Notes under the pieces: model-generated
What the model saw: only the letters and a program-made list of their open reading frames with translations
The model's database searches: none
What the model was told of the DNA's origin: nothing
In this document: in pieces, positions 1 to 11,912 of the stretch
Position numbering within the stretch: position 1 is the stretch's first letter
Layout: each line of letters starts with the position of its first letter
Assembly: GCA_003008705.1 (NCBI GenBank)
Contig: PDUO01000010.1
Location: forward strand, 930,001 to 994,000
DNA: 64,000 nucleotides
Direction: 5' to 3'
DNA from: Pezicula radicicola
Taxonomy: Eukaryota > Ascomycota > Leotiomycetes > Helotiales > Dermateaceae
Program-made: the position numbers and the translations under genes

Positions 1-575
1 TTTGTATGGCACATTATGGACATTTGGGAGCACTTTTACTCACCTTCTTGGAAACTCTGGAATCTGGATGATGTCATTGGCTACTGATTGGCTCAACATT
101 TATGAAATTATGATATGAAAAATAAAAATTTCTAGGTGCTTTTCTTGGTAGATTTGCTTAGCTGTAATCGTTGATTCTTGTTGGTCTTCTACATGTGCTC
201 ACCCCTATTTTTGCCAAGGCTTAAGCGAGCCCACTGAACTACCAGGGCGGCCGCCCATGCATAACGCCTAAACCGCAAGTGCAAGGACTCGACACTTAAG
301 TCTGACAGCTACTCAATATAGACCCTTACTTCAGCTGTAAGTCCGATCATCATGATCATTATTATGGTAACTATTCCCCCTTGCACAATTTGTACGAACT
401 GGCCAATAACTCTGCTCAAGAGACTACTAAAAAAAAAGGGTCTAAGGCACAAGACGCTCGATATCGAGCTTACTGACCTGGAAATATGCCCCTTCTCTCT
501 ATAAAGCACCAGCCCCCAACCTGAGAACCATGCTCTCCTAAAACTAACAAAGTTCCAACAACACGACGAGATATC
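1..575. other. Left-edge intergenic DNA
   Basis: No coding frame with recognisable family motifs, no tRNA and no repeat was seen here. Short open frames on both strands have no support. The last about 100 bases are the likely promoter and 5' leader of the hydrolase gene that follows. Confidence 0.5.
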
Positions 576-1410
576 ATGATTAACACCAAGTCAACCTTTT
601 TCTTCCTGCCTGGAGGCTTTTGTGTTCCCTCACTCTTCGATCCCATACGTGCCGCCTTATCAGCAAAGTTATACCCTAGCACAAGTATCGAATTTCCCTC
701 GATGAGCACGACCGCGACTCATGATCCAAAATGTGACATTCAGGCCATCGAAGTTGCTCTTGTGCAACTCATCGAAAAAGAAGAAAAAGAAGTCGTCTTG
801 GTTATGCATTCATATAGTGGATTTCCAGGGTCTGAAGCGGTGAAGGGATTTGGAAAGTATGAGCGTGTCGAGCAAGGAAAGAAAGGTGGCGTAATAGCCT
901 TGGTATATATGATGGCTTTCTGCTTCCTGAAGGTACATGTCTAGCTCCAGCCGGTGATCTTTCCGCAAAGCCTAAACATGTAGATTTCAACTCAGATGTA
1001 AGTTTCGCAGTCCCACTATATAATACTATTCAACTTCATGAGTTTCTCTCTGATAAACCCTACAGACTGGACTTCTGTCTATTTCGGAGGAAAACGCAAA
1101 GGAGGTATTCTTCCATGACATCGACAAAGCAGCTGCCGAAAAATACGCGACTCAACTCCTACCTCAGTCACCAGCTGTTTTCACTCTTACAACCACGTAC
1201 ACGGCCTCGAAACATATTCCTACGACTTTCATCATATGCGAAAATGATCGAGTGATGCCGGTGCCCTATGCAAGAACTATGGTAGACCAGGCTCAGGCTT
1301 CGAGTTCTGTTAGTGTGGTTGTAGAGACAAGCGATGCTGGACACTTTCCATTTTTGAGTAGAGTTGATTGGACAACAGATGTTTTGCTGAAGGCTGCTGA
1401 GAGGACATGA
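576..1410 (+). pseudogene. alpha/beta-hydrolase (AB_hydrolase_6 type), frameshifted
   Basis: A small serine hydrolase of the alpha/beta fold, about 256 residues if it were intact, with no signal peptide. Exon 1 is 576-997 and exon 2 is 1066-1410; the intron has a GTAAGT donor and a CTACAG acceptor. All three catalytic-triad neighbourhoods are visible: the nucleophile elbow HSYSG near 805-819, the acid in ENDRVMP near 1240 and the histidine in DAGHFPF near 1335. The frame breaks at a T run at 917-919. Before it the product reads IALVYMMAF. After it the family sequence FLLPEGT continues one frame away, and the original frame stops at about 942. One missing T explains it, so this is either a pseudogene or a base-calling error. 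The substrate is unknown; relatives are esterases or lactonases of fungal secondary or xenobiotic metabolism. Confidence 0.75.
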
Positions 1411-2732
1411 ACATATGAGGTTATCAATGGCATTTGAAATCTGTAAATGGCACTTCATGTGCAGCCGGTATTGAAATTTCAATACTTTTTTTTGGTTACT
1501 AGGGGTGCAAACGGAAAGCATTCCTGAAGTAGCAGAAAATAGATAAAGAAGCCGTTAGTCTTAGCTGTTGTGTTTATGTGCTTGAAGTCAGACATTGCGC
1601 TAGCAATGAAGAACATTGCTCCATGCTTTCCCCTGCAATTGACCTAAATAAAACACCATTCAATTACTGCAGAAAGAGCTTTGCATGGAGGTTGACTTCA
1701 ACTTTTCATTGCATGTTTCGTTTCATTTGCCGACGAAGATGGTTTCCACAAAGGATCGCTGGGTTATAGTCTAATAATGTTTAAGTTACAGTATTTTGAC
1801 GTTACTATAACCATACTCCTTGACATAAAACGTTTCAATACGAGGGCCCCAGAACAATCATATAATCCTCCTAAGGCCATTACTATTATGTGGTTCTGAT
1901 TTGTCCTAGCACTGTTCTCTATTTAGTAGGCACCCTCCTGGCTCCAAGCCGTCCTAATAACTGGCCTTCATTTTGTTGTATTTCGTACGGAATGTCCAGA
2001 CTGCTAACAGAATCTTAAGCTATTAGTATGTGACTAGAGGCAAATATTTGACAATCCTATCTCTTAAAGTAAAAAGCTTTCTCTTCAATAGCTTTTGTTG
2101 CAAATCGCATTTAACACCGAGACAAGTAAAAACGACCGAAAAAGAGCGATTAGGGAGAAGGCCCCTTGAAGTTTTTGATAATCCGCGTCAGCTTTTCCGT
2201 CATTGTTCACTTTTGTTGCAAATCGCACACAATGCCCAGCCAGTCTAAGAGCCGTCGCAGCCGTCACAACCGGTTTTCAATAGAACTTTTGAGATTATCG
2301 GTAGTTGAGTATACCGGCGTCTGACGGGCTATACAACCGGCTACCTTTCGGTGATATTCCGGTGTTCCTTTGCAACCTCACGACATGCAAAATTGCAAAA
2401 GGCTTTTGGATTCAGAATAATTGTTGCAGGTCGCAGTTTTTGCCCAGAATTATAACATGTGGAGAAGGGTGTTTAGGAGCCTTTCGGCGCGGAGAAGAAG
2501 TAGTGGTGGTAAAAAGGTGAAAATGTGAGCGAGATCATGTGATACCCCTATTAGCCCCCATGCTCGCTTAGTGATTGCTTACCTTCGTATACAACATCTT
2601 TTTAGCTAGATGATATCTATGGCAGATTATACAAAATGCAGCATGGACTCTGAATCCCTGAATATCTGACTACTAGTTTCTTTCCCGCCATCTACATCTT
2701 ACATTTTGCTCGGTTCCATCTTATATATATGC
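1411..2732. other. Intergenic, contains dispersed short repeat
   Basis: No gene recognised. Two copies of a short dispersed repeat with core TTTTGTTGCAAATCG lie at about 2091-2110 and 2210-2229, with a weaker third near 2421-2436. Related copies occur near 16.9-17.1 kb. The 3' ends of two genes converge on this gap. Confidence 0.4.
2083..2229 (+). repeat. Dispersed repeat, copies 1 and 2
   Basis: Two copies of TTTTGTTGCAAATCG sit 119 bp apart. The copy at about 2083-2125 matches the one at about 17102-17145 over roughly 45 bases, including the flanks TCTCTTnAAT before and TTTAA..CC.AGA after. Many of the differences are transitions. This looks like a degraded interspersed repeat, not a gene part. 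Confidence 0.45.
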
Positions 2733-4858
2733 TTACTCGTCCTTAGACACTTCCACATGTTCCATCATATCAACCACTTTCTCGCTCCGCATTATCGCTT
2801 CTAGATCACCAGTTTCAAATCGGCCTTTCTTAGCCCACTGCGTTCCAGCTACAATTGGACTTGTTTTATAAAAGATCGCGTCAATCTCCTCGAGGCGGCG
2901 TCCTGATGTCTCTGGGTAGAATAAGTAGATGAAGGGGATGAAGGAGAAGTTGAAAACGGTAAAGATCAAATAGGCTTTCCATCCGAGATTGCCCATAGCG
3001 CTTGGTGTTAGCATTACTGTTGCGAACTATCGAGGTTGAGGAGTTAGTACGTATTAATATAGCTCGCATTCGGAGGAAAAGGGTAAGCTGGGAAGTTTAG
3101 GAATATCAAGGGGTAAATGGAGCATATAAGAGAAGCATAGTTAGGATTTGGAGTACAACGACAAAGAACCAAACTACTTACATTCCAGATCCAATTTGAT
3201 GAGGTAGTGATGGCATTTCCTTTGCTGCGAAGGTGTAGCGGCATAATTTCAGCACACTAGAGACATCTCGTTAGTTTTCTCGGTGCGACTTTATAAATAG
3301 GAGGCTTAAAACGTACATAGAGCCATGGCACGGCAAGATATCCAATGGCAAAGAATGTATAGTACTAAAAGGAAAGTTGGTTATCATAGGATGCAAAAGC
3401 CTGGTATCTATTACTTACTAGAAAGAATGCAATGACAGTGATAATTGAAGCTCCATAGCTGCCACTGCGGATTCCCAATGCCATTGTCAGGAAACATATA
3501 CCCATTCCAAAGGCTCCAATCATCAAGCACCATCTTTTTCCGATTCGGCCCACAATGAAAAAAGGTAGAATGGCTGAAGCCAGGTACCCTACTCCTATTT
3601 AGCGCTAAATTCTGCTTGCGGGAAATGGAAGGCTTACATAAACCATTAAAACCCGACAGTAGAAGTGAAAGGTTGTGGTTCAGGCCAACAGAGGTTTCGA
3701 ATAGATAGGAGATGTAGTAACCGATGGAGCCTAGGAAAGAGATAAGTACCAACGTGTTTTGAGCCTTTTATGCAGCAACTTACAGACGCCACTTAGCATT
3801 ACCATTGCCATCAGCCACTACAAAGTGTTAGTGATGCTTATATTACATAAGTCATGTACTTACCCAGCCGAGCATAATGCGGCGGAAATTCTGCGTATCA
3901 TTCATTTTGAACACCTCAAGCCAACCATAACTCCCAGCCATAGACTCAAGCTCGATCGCCTGATTAATCATCTTCACCTCAGTCTGTACTTCAAAGTCCA
4001 TAGTATCTGAGACACCATGCATTCGCATCAATATGGCAAGGGATTCCTCCGGTCGGTTGTGTACCATGAGCCAGCGAGGTGATTCAGGCATGAATGGTAC
4101 CATACTGATAAGAAAAATGGCGAATATTATTTGAGCAGCGATAGGGAATCGCCATTCAAGTTGTCCACCTGCATATGAAAGGGCGTAATTCATCCAGTAG
4201 GAAGTGCTAGCTCCACCACAGACGAGCAGATACTGAATCGTACCGAACTTCTCTCGTGTTTTTGCAGGAAGAGTTTCTGCTTGCCAAATTGGTATAATGG
4301 AGGTATTGATACCAGTTCCAACACCAGCTACAATTCTACCAATGATGAATTGAACCCGTTCATAAGCTGCGGTTTGAAGAATTGCTCCTATAATGATCAA
4401 ACCTGATCCAAAGAGAAGCGGTTTTCGACGGCCAAACTTTTCACTACAGGTAAAGCTCAATAAGCAGCCTAAGATGATACTTAGCAAATTTGGGGATCGG
4501 GATTAAAACTTGTAAAACAATGGAGTAGTGCATTTGTTACTGACCAGCAAAACATCCTAGCTCGTAGACACTTGTAATAAGACCTTGCTGAAAAGTAGAA
4601 GGTCGACCCTGGATGAAGTTGTCGGTATTAGCAATATTGAAACAAAAGTTTTCCAAGGTCACTAACCATTTGCTTAAGCCAATCATCTGCAATTAGTACG
4701 CCAGACATAAAGCCTACAAGCGAAAATAGTAAGCTACATAAACTACAGAATTTCTTCCACTGGGAGCGAAAAGTACCTTGATCATATCCATAAAGAAGAT
4801 ATGATAGACCGCAACATATTGTAAAGGCAATTCGCAGGTTGAGTCCCTCGAGAGCCAT
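2733..4858 (-). CDS. MFS sugar transporter (SP family)
   Basis: A 12-helix sugar:proton symporter of the plasma membrane, 504 residues, complete. Ten exons were placed: 4858-4777, 4713-4667, 4608-4545, 4468-3864, 3817-3784, 3730-3638, 3591-3419, 3364-3317, 3256-3182 and 3026-2733. Their sum is exactly 1515 nt. Sugar-porter signatures are clear: GYDQG in helix 1, EKFGRRK after helix 2, GRIVAGVGTG and the following PIWQAE in helices 4-5, PESPRWL after helix 6, GRIGKR after helix 8 and PETSGRRLEEID after helix 12. Substrate (hexose, pentose, disaccharide or sugar acid) cannot be told from sequence. It is divergent from the 2-hydroxyacid dehydrogenase at 5723 and shares an 864-bp promoter region with it, which fits joint use in a catabolic cluster. 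Confidence 0.93.
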
Positions 4859-5722
4859 TCTAATCGTGCTAGTAACCAGCGGTATGGTGAAAAGATCTTG
4901 TGAAAATGATTGTTGTATGAAATTTTTTTGCGTATGTAATTGCTTATTGGTAGTTGAGCAAGAATTATATCAAGTGCCGAAAGTCAGAAGTTGTTACTTG
5001 TTCTTGAAGATTTTTAACATACCCCATTGTGGGGAGAGATCCGGGGTACCTTGCGGGGTGTGCTGCAAGAGGAGGTGGGGTTTTAGTGTAGCCGACGAGA
5101 GTTTGTTTGTGTTGACATGGTCAGATGCAAGAGTGGGAGACTGAGACATAATGAGGAAGCCGATCGGGAAACGAGGTCGACACTACGTTATTACATTTTT
5201 CTTGTTAAGCGGTGCGTCTAGAGAATTGATATCAATGATCACAGAACGTACGATTTTTATCGTATCATTTAACTTTATTTCCTGATACCTGGTTGAAGAT
5301 TTTGGGATTAAAACCGACCTAGAACATCGCTTACCGAATACTTTCCTCCCCTTTCTTAGGTCGGCTATCGCCTCGCTTCCTCGGGTCATGATTTCTATTC
5401 ACTAGGAATAGCCTGCAGCCAATAATCCCCCATCCTTGTGCCACTATGAATGTAATCGGAATAGATCAGGCCCATCTCAACACCGGGCTTCTACATTCTG
5501 AATCGTCATCGTAAATAAAGTTAGTCTGTCGCAATCTACTATCATGAAAGAATTGATCCTCGTCCTAATTTTCTATTCTCAGTGGCCCCAGTACTTATAG
5601 AAACTCATTTCAAAGCTTTCTCACTTTTAATGCATCATTTGAAAGTCATCACATCACTAGCAAAAACATAATAGAATCAATACTTTTCGTCCCAGATATC
5701 ATAGCATAAACCAACAAACAAG
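4859..5722. promoter_or_regulatory. Shared divergent promoter region
   Basis: Separates the sugar transporter (minus) from the 2-hydroxyacid dehydrogenase (plus). It holds a direct repeat of CGGGG spaced by 7 bp at 5042-5058 (CGGGGTACCTTGCGGGG). CGG half-sites are the usual target of Zn(II)2Cys6 regulators such as the one encoded at 7004-9123. Part of it, TGCGGGG, also occurs in the palindromic sites at 9328 and 11730. Binding is inferred, not shown. Confidence 0.4.
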
Positions 5723-6903
5723 ATGTCAGCTCACAGCAACGGAAACAAACCAATTGTATTGCATATTGGCGATCCCATAAAACACAACCCAGATGCATAT
5801 AAGTCCTTCTGTGAACAGTTCACAGTTATAAGACCAAGTACAGAAGAACGCTCCCGAGAAGCTTTCTTGAAAGCCCTCAAGGAACGAAAATGGGGAGATT
5901 TTTCTGCTGTATACCGTCCTTTCTGGGTAACTGGTGGTGAGATGGGTAGATGGGATAAAGAGCTCATTCCCTTATTACCGGAGAGTATGAAAGTGTATGC
6001 AAGCGCTGGTGCAGGCTTTGACTGGGCTGATGTAGATTTATTGGCAGAGCGAGGTGAGATATTCTCCAGTAGTTTCCCAGTCTACTATTCTGTTTTGGCT
6101 AAAAATTCTTTTTGATATCCCAAATCAAGGCTGTCAAGTATAATTGAACACAAACTGATCAGTTATTATTTACAGGCATATTTTACTGTAACGGAGCAGC
6201 AGCCTCTTCAGAGGCAGTCGCAGACATGGCACTTTATCACTTAATCTCTGTATTCCGCAACCTGCAATGGTCGCAATTGAGCGCCCGCTCCTGCAATCCA
6301 GAACAATTCTTCGACGCACATGCGAATGCCACGTTAACTGCACATAATCCACGCGGCCACACAGTTGGCATTATTGGCCTAGGTAACATCGGCTATACGA
6401 TCGCGCAAAAGGCCTACGCAGCTTTCGGAGTCAAAATAGTTTACAACGATGTTATTCGTAAAAGCAAAGAGCAAGAGACGGCCGTGCAAGCTGTATTTTA
6501 CCCTGAGCTTGACGAGATGTTGGCCATTTCCGACGCAGTGATACTTGCGACACCTGGTACAGGCGGCAAGAAGCTGATAAATAAGGAGAGATTGTCCAAA
6601 TTCAAGAAGGGCTCAAGACTTGTGAATATTGCACGAGGTACTCTTGTTGATGAGGAAGCGCTTGCTGATGCGTTGGAGTCGGGCCATCTTGTTGCTGCTG
6701 GTCTCGACGTACATGACAACGAGCCGCATGTCAATCCCCGGTTTGCAGCTATGAAAAATGTAAACTTGACTTGTCATAATGCAGGTGGTGCGATCGAAAC
6801 GAATATTGGATTTGAGGCGTTGGGTATGAAGAATATTACAAGTGTATTGACTGGGAAGGGGCCCTTGACACCTGTAAATGCTCATATGTTCAAGAAGCCG
6901 TAA
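5723..6903 (+). CDS. D-isomer-specific 2-hydroxyacid dehydrogenase
   Basis: Cytosolic NAD(P)-dependent enzyme that interconverts 2-oxo acids and D-2-hydroxy acids, 352 residues. Exon 1 is 5723-6053 and exon 2 is 6176-6903; the 122-bp intron has a GTGAGA donor and a TTACAG acceptor. The Rossmann motif GLGNIG lies at residues 178-183, followed by VYND at the end of beta-2. The acidic residue there favours NAD over NADP. The catalytic set is complete: Arg264 in NIARGTL, Glu293 in DNEP and His311 in TCHNAGG. Overall it resembles fungal glyoxylate/hydroxypyruvate reductases and D-mandelate dehydrogenases. The exact substrate is open. It is divergent from a sugar transporter and convergent with the Zn2Cys6 gene, whose stop lies only 100 bp away. 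Confidence 0.93.
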
Positions 6904-7003
6904 CTTATCAGAGTGTTAATATCATGTCATTTAAACCGGTGCTGTTCCACTATGTCCTCTTCTGATATCGAGTTACCATGAGTAGATGGCATCGCTTGTA
7001 TTG

Positions 7004-9123
7004 CTACACAATAGCAAAACACGAGTCAAAAATATCATGCATGACCGTCCGTACATCAACTCTCTGCTTTGAGTTATCCTGCCTCGCTTGCACCTCTTGT
7101 AGTACCTGTGCCGTGATCTTTGCATTAGTAGCTACTTTCTGCATGTTGTTAATTTGGACAATAATCCATCCTCTCGTCTCTGGGTCGTTTTCTTCACATC
7201 CCCACATTAACAATGGCCAAAGCATATTAACGGGTAGCATTTGTGGCTCCATTACTGATGACGAACCATCCTCAGTCACTATATGATTGTATAGTTAGTA
7301 TTTTTTTTTTTAAAGATGCAATGTTGGCATGAGCGATAACGAAGAACTGAAATAAAACCACATTTAAGCGAGGAGAGCCAAACAGTAAATATAGTTTACT
7401 TACTGACGCGTGCCGTATTACGGATATTTCCAATTGATTGCTGAGTCTCAGCTGGGAGCGGTAGATGCTTATGAGCGACTCGATGCAGATGAATTTTCGA
7501 GGCGTGATAATTAGCGTAGTAAGTGCGAAACGTTCGTGTGATGGTGAAGGCAAGGCTTGGTGAGATGTGTGCCGACGTCAATTTGCCATTCAGTGCAAAA
7601 TCCATAAGTTGAGGTCGTGCATCCCATAGTGCATCCAAATCAAGCGAGATCTTAGCTGCGATCTGCATGACTTCTGTCTCATCAGATACAGTGCCGCGTG
7701 AACGGTGCCAAGGATCTATTTTGGAGATTCTGCCCATGAAAGACTGTATGCGTTGAAAAAAGAGAAAGCCTGGTTGGTATAGCACGTCGAAGAGAACATC
7801 TTCCACATCAGCTTCGCATGCTTCCGGACTACCAGCTTCTGTGTGGCCCATGCTTCTCGGTGAAGCATGAGACATAAGGTCGTCATCGTTCCATAAAAGA
7901 AGCCCTTCGCCTCCTGCTGAGACAGCGCGAGCATCCAGAAGGCGTATCCAGGAGATGAGACGTTTGCTAACTGTACTGAGCTGTGCCTTATCTGCCTTTT
8001 GATAGACATCATGGGCTTCTTTTAAATTGACGTGTGCATCCGCGATCTTGCCTTCTAGGAGGTCAATATAGCTAAGGAAGAATAAAGTTGCAAGTATATG
8101 CTCAACTTCGACAGTTAAGATACGACCAGAACCGTTCCCCTGCTCTGTTAGTTGATGTGTGAGCTCGGTTCTGGCTCTCTTATAATAATACTGGTATTTC
8201 TCCGATATAGCACCTTGCTCACGGCACATGAAGAGTTCTGAAAACGCTAATATTGCATACAGAACTGGGATAGAAGACCTGGACATCGATACCAATTGCT
8301 GTCGCATTGACGACCATTTGTGCTGAGCTTCGATTTGTGCAATTATTGGTGGCACAACCGTACGAATAAAGTATGCTATTAGAGTATGTTCTTCACTCGA
8401 TTCGGCGCCACTATTTCTTGGTTCTATAATAACTCTAGCGGCACCGGAAGAAGGATCATGTTGTTGAATCTGATTCCCATTCCATGCCAGCTCTTGGCTA
8501 TTTGATAAAAATGTCGAGTTTCTCTCAGACCGGGAGTCATCCTACTTATGAGTCAAAATCCAATTGCCCTTTTAGTCTATTTCATATATGAGATATGGAA
8601 CTTGACTGATTGACTCACTATTCCAGGTCTTTGTTCGAATACATCCATAGGTGAGAATACATCAGGCCAGCGTGCTGATTGTGACACGCCTTCCTGAGGA
8701 TTTTGATCCCACATAAAGCTTGCATAGTTGAAAGTATCATGGAATGATCGATCCATGAAGGGAAATTGCTGGTTCTGTATTGTCGAAACCCCCAACGTGC
8801 TCGAACTGGTTTCAATGCCACTAGTGACATCTGTTTCTTGACTTGCAGTGCTTGCTGATGGCTCTCTATGATTCTGGACAGCACTTGGGGTTGGAACTGG
8901 ATTTGATCGCCATTTGCACTCCAAATTAAGACGTTCGCAATGAGAGCATCGTGGTTTTTTCTCATTACAACGCACTTTCCGACGGCTAGTGTTGCGTTAG
9001 TTTTAGAAGTCTGTTAGGCAAGTTCGCCACTTACCGACATGTCATGCATCCTAACTTGGATCTTGGAGGACGATTGCGAGGTGGTGAGCCCGCAGAAGAG
9101 TATGATTTCTGGGACATATTCAT
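7004..9123 (-). CDS. Zn(II)2Cys6 fungal transcription factor
   Basis: Nuclear regulator of 622 residues in four exons: 9123-9035, 8985-8619, 8541-7404 and 7278-7004 (total 1869 nt). The binuclear zinc cluster starts at Cys26 and is split by intron 1. Its spacing CX2CX6CX6CX2CX6C is perfect (CMTC..RC..RC..HC..EC). A Ser/Gln-rich linker follows. From about residue 190 there is an all-helical fungal-specific transcription-factor middle region. The ATG at 9123 was chosen because it is the only one that keeps the basic N-terminus in frame with the zinc cluster. It sits between catabolic genes and has a CCG-N8-CGG palindrome 200 bp upstream of its own start, which suggests local control and autoregulation (inference). 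Confidence 0.92.
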
Positions 9124-9893
9124 TTTTGTTGAAACTCGTGATCTTAATGCAGCCAAGAGGTTGAGGATGTACCCGGGTCATTGGGTACAGAGGCGCAGTT
9201 GATTTGACCGATAGAACTAGAGCTCTTATTGGTAGTATTCCCAAGGCCCATGTTCCAGTAAAATACTTGTCGGAGTCTATGCAGTACTCTGTATGAAAAT
9301 TGAGAACTAGATCTGGGGAAAGTCACACCGCACGGGTGCGGGGAAAAGCTGCAGGGGGGTTCAAAAAGGACAAAGGTGGGTGGTTCGTATTCGGATGCGA
9401 TGAATAGACGGTGAAATCAGGGGAAAACATAACGCTGTATTAAAAAATATGGAGCGAAAGTATAAGTAATTTCTCGCTTTCAATCTTAGAAAATATATTA
9501 TTTATTCTGTTCTGCAGCTAACATACGAATTTTGTTATTTTCTCTTTTTTTGCCCTGCAAATCCAATCTACTGTATTCACCACATTCTAAGATATCTGGT
9601 GTATGAACCATCTCTGATGTCGTAAAAATTCTTTTCAATTATATGGGTACAGAGTGTAGCCACCTAACTATTGATCTATGCTTATCTGCAATTAATAGAA
9701 GCTAAGTAAGTTGCTTAACTCAATACATACTCTTGCTAACATCGCTTACAAAGCAATTAGTACTGTACTCTATCTATGACTTGTGACTTACTTGGTAACA
9801 GCTGAAAGTGTCAACTCTATATATTAGCGTGGGAGATTTAGACTAGTCTCTATAAGTAACTTATATTACTTTAGTGCAAAGAAACGCCTATTC
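9124..9893. other. Promoter of the Zn2Cys6 gene and AT-rich gap
   Basis: Apart from the palindrome at 9328-9341, no gene or RNA was recognised. 9420-9890 is AT-rich. The aldolase-family gene ends at 9894, so this gap carries its 3' region too. Confidence 0.45.
9328..9347. promoter_or_regulatory. CCG-N8-CGG palindrome, candidate Zn2Cys6 site
   Basis: Reads CCGCACGGGTGCGGGGAAAA. Outer arms CCGCAC and GTGCGG are perfectly inverted. A near copy (CCGCAC, then ATGCGGGGAAA) lies at 11730-11749 between the aldolase-family gene and the MFS gene. Inverted CGG half-sites are typical of Zn2Cys6 dimers. The site is 205 bp upstream of the regulator's own ATG. Confidence 0.5.
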
Positions 9894-11110
9894 CTACAAT
9901 CCCGCAGCCTTTGTTAGACTCTTCTCCTTACTTTCTAATGGCCTCATAGTATTCACGATCCAACTCTGCTTCTTCGCATCCAAATATTTAGGATAAGGAC
10001 GACGAGTATGGCAACTGGTCTCAGGATATCCCAAATACTTAGCAACCACCCACTTAGTGCCATTGATACCACCCTTTGCGAATCCCCACTCCACAGCCGC
10101 CAATTCAATCTGTGCTTTTTCAGCTTCCTTGCGGTTTTCGCTAATACTAAGGTTAAAAAGCTCAATACAGGCCTAAAAGATATATTGTTGTTAGCTTAAA
10201 ATGATGTTGATTCCTTTTTAACAAGAATGAGCAAGGAAAACTAACCCTTGGGTAAAGATTGGCAAGACCAGTGATTGTACCAGTTCCACCAACAGCAATA
10301 GCCGGTAATAGCCAATCGCTCTGCCCAGCAAGTGCACAGAAAGTCTCCGGCTCAAATACTGAGCGTACACGAGCTACCTTAGCAATACCACCACAAGTCA
10401 ACTTCACCCCCACAATATTAGGATGAGCACCCAATGTCTCCAGCATCTCCGAATTGACATCTAACCCGGCAGCGACGCCTGGGAAGTTATAAATAAGAAC
10501 CGGAATGGGACTTGAATCGGCAAGCTATATGAACACATCAATATCTCGATTTCGAAAGAACGAAATTCAGGAAAAAGAAAGAAAATTAACATACCTCTTG
10601 AAAAAAAGACACAATCGCATCCTCATTCATAGCAAAATGGAAATAACTCGGCACCAGAACAAGTGCGAAATCAGCACCAGCTTCCTTCCCTAATTTCGTC
10701 TCTTCAATAACAGCTCTTGTAGATCCTCCACCACATCCAAGTACAACTGTGATATCTGGTCTGCCAACTTCGATAGCAATTTCGCGGGTGGTTTTGACGA
10801 GCTGTGCTTTTTCGGATGGTGTGAGTGCTACGGCTTCACCGTTTGTACCTGCTAAGACAACTATGCGAGTGTTTCATTTAGCATTGGTATTTATGAGTTG
10901 GTGGGGAAGGCGGGGATTGGGCTTGAAGAGTTTGGGGAGCTTACTGCCATGTAAACCAGATTCGATTAGGAAGCGGAGGTGCTTCTTCTGTACGTCCCAA
11001 TCTATCTCTTGGTTGATATCATCGCGGAACCATGTCAAACTGGGAACATGGACGCCAGGTGGAAACGGTTTACTGGCCTTTGAGCCGTTGCTTGGAGAAG
11101 TGCTACCCAT
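9894..11110 (-). CDS. DHDPS/NAL superfamily aldolase or dehydratase
   Basis: Class I Schiff-base enzyme of the dihydrodipicolinate synthase / N-acetylneuraminate lyase fold, 329 residues. Exons are 11110-10945, 10860-10595, 10524-10246 and 10172-9894 (990 nt). The Schiff-base lysine is Lys185 in GVKLTCGG and the catalytic tyrosine is Tyr156 in IYNFPG. The pyruvate-binding loop appears as LAGTNGEA, where a GTTGE-like motif is usual. Fungi do not make lysine by the DHDPS route, so the role is more likely catabolic: cleavage of a 2-keto-3-deoxy sugar acid to pyruvate plus an aldehyde (as in GaaC/LGA1 of galacturonate breakdown), 4-hydroxy-2-oxoglutarate cleavage, or a 2-keto-3-deoxy-acid dehydratase. 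It is divergent from an MFS carrier (start 11913) across a region with a candidate regulator site. Confidence 0.9.
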
Positions 11111-11912
11111 GATTTTTAAGCTGCTAAGATGAAGGACTGTTTGGTTTGGTCGCTGAGCTCCTATGTCTGAATTGCAAGCAATTGCCCCAAAGTGAATAAG
11201 TGAGATTATTTACGAGTCTAGAAGCTTGCTCTTCACACTCAGAAACTGAAGGCGGTCTTATCAGTTATCAAGATGAATACTATATGCTGTTCACATGTGG
11301 AATTTTGTCAACCATCCTCTAGTGGGGTTGATAAAATGAAGGAAATGTGGAGAACAAAATTGAAGTCTTCTCCGGTCGGAACTATCCATACTTCAGACAG
11401 TCGAGGAGTTTTGTGATTTTACAGGATCATTCGACTGAGTGGATCCCGATGAACAACAAAGTGACCCGATTTTTCGAAGCGACGAGAGTTAATAAGCGAG
11501 CCGAGCCGACCAAGCCGACGGCCTGTAAGATCACGTTCTCAAGCCAAATTCTACTGTAGGAAAACCCCAGCGGGGTATGATCTACGATGGTGTTAGTTAT
11601 GGGGCGAGGAGGTATACTTATGCATTAACGACATGTTTGTTATGTTAGGTTAAATTCGATATTCGAAAGTGGGCATGTCTGCCGCTAGGTTTCGCACTCC
11701 ATACTCCTCCGCAAAGTTTCGACTAGCTACCGCACTAGATGCGGGGAAAGATGGCACGGAGTTCTAAGTAAGGAAATAATTAGCTATATGTAGAATGATC
11801 CCAGAAACTGGTTACATTAATTCTCTCTTTCATATCGTACTGGTGTTTAGTCTTCTAAATAAGTATACCACACCAGAAAATATTACAATCCACGACAACT
11901 CATTTCGCAATC
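11111..11912. promoter_or_regulatory. Shared divergent promoter, aldolase and MFS
   Basis: Separates the aldolase-family gene (minus) from the MFS gene (plus). Contains AGCGGGGTA near 11569 and the inverted CCGCAC/TGCGG site at 11730-11744. No gene recognised inside; the open frame at 11347-11559 has no family features. Confidence 0.4.
11730..11749. promoter_or_regulatory. CCG-N9-CGG site, second candidate operator
   Basis: Reads CCGCACTAGATGCGGGGAAA, the same outer sequence as the 9328 site with one base more in the spacer. Lies 164 bp upstream of the MFS start and about 620 bp upstream of the aldolase-family start. Confidence 0.5.

Noticed and set aside
6978..7286. Plus-strand 102-aa open frame
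   Set aside because: Antisense of the last exon of the Zn2Cys6 gene, which is supported by exact splice phase; no family features of its own.
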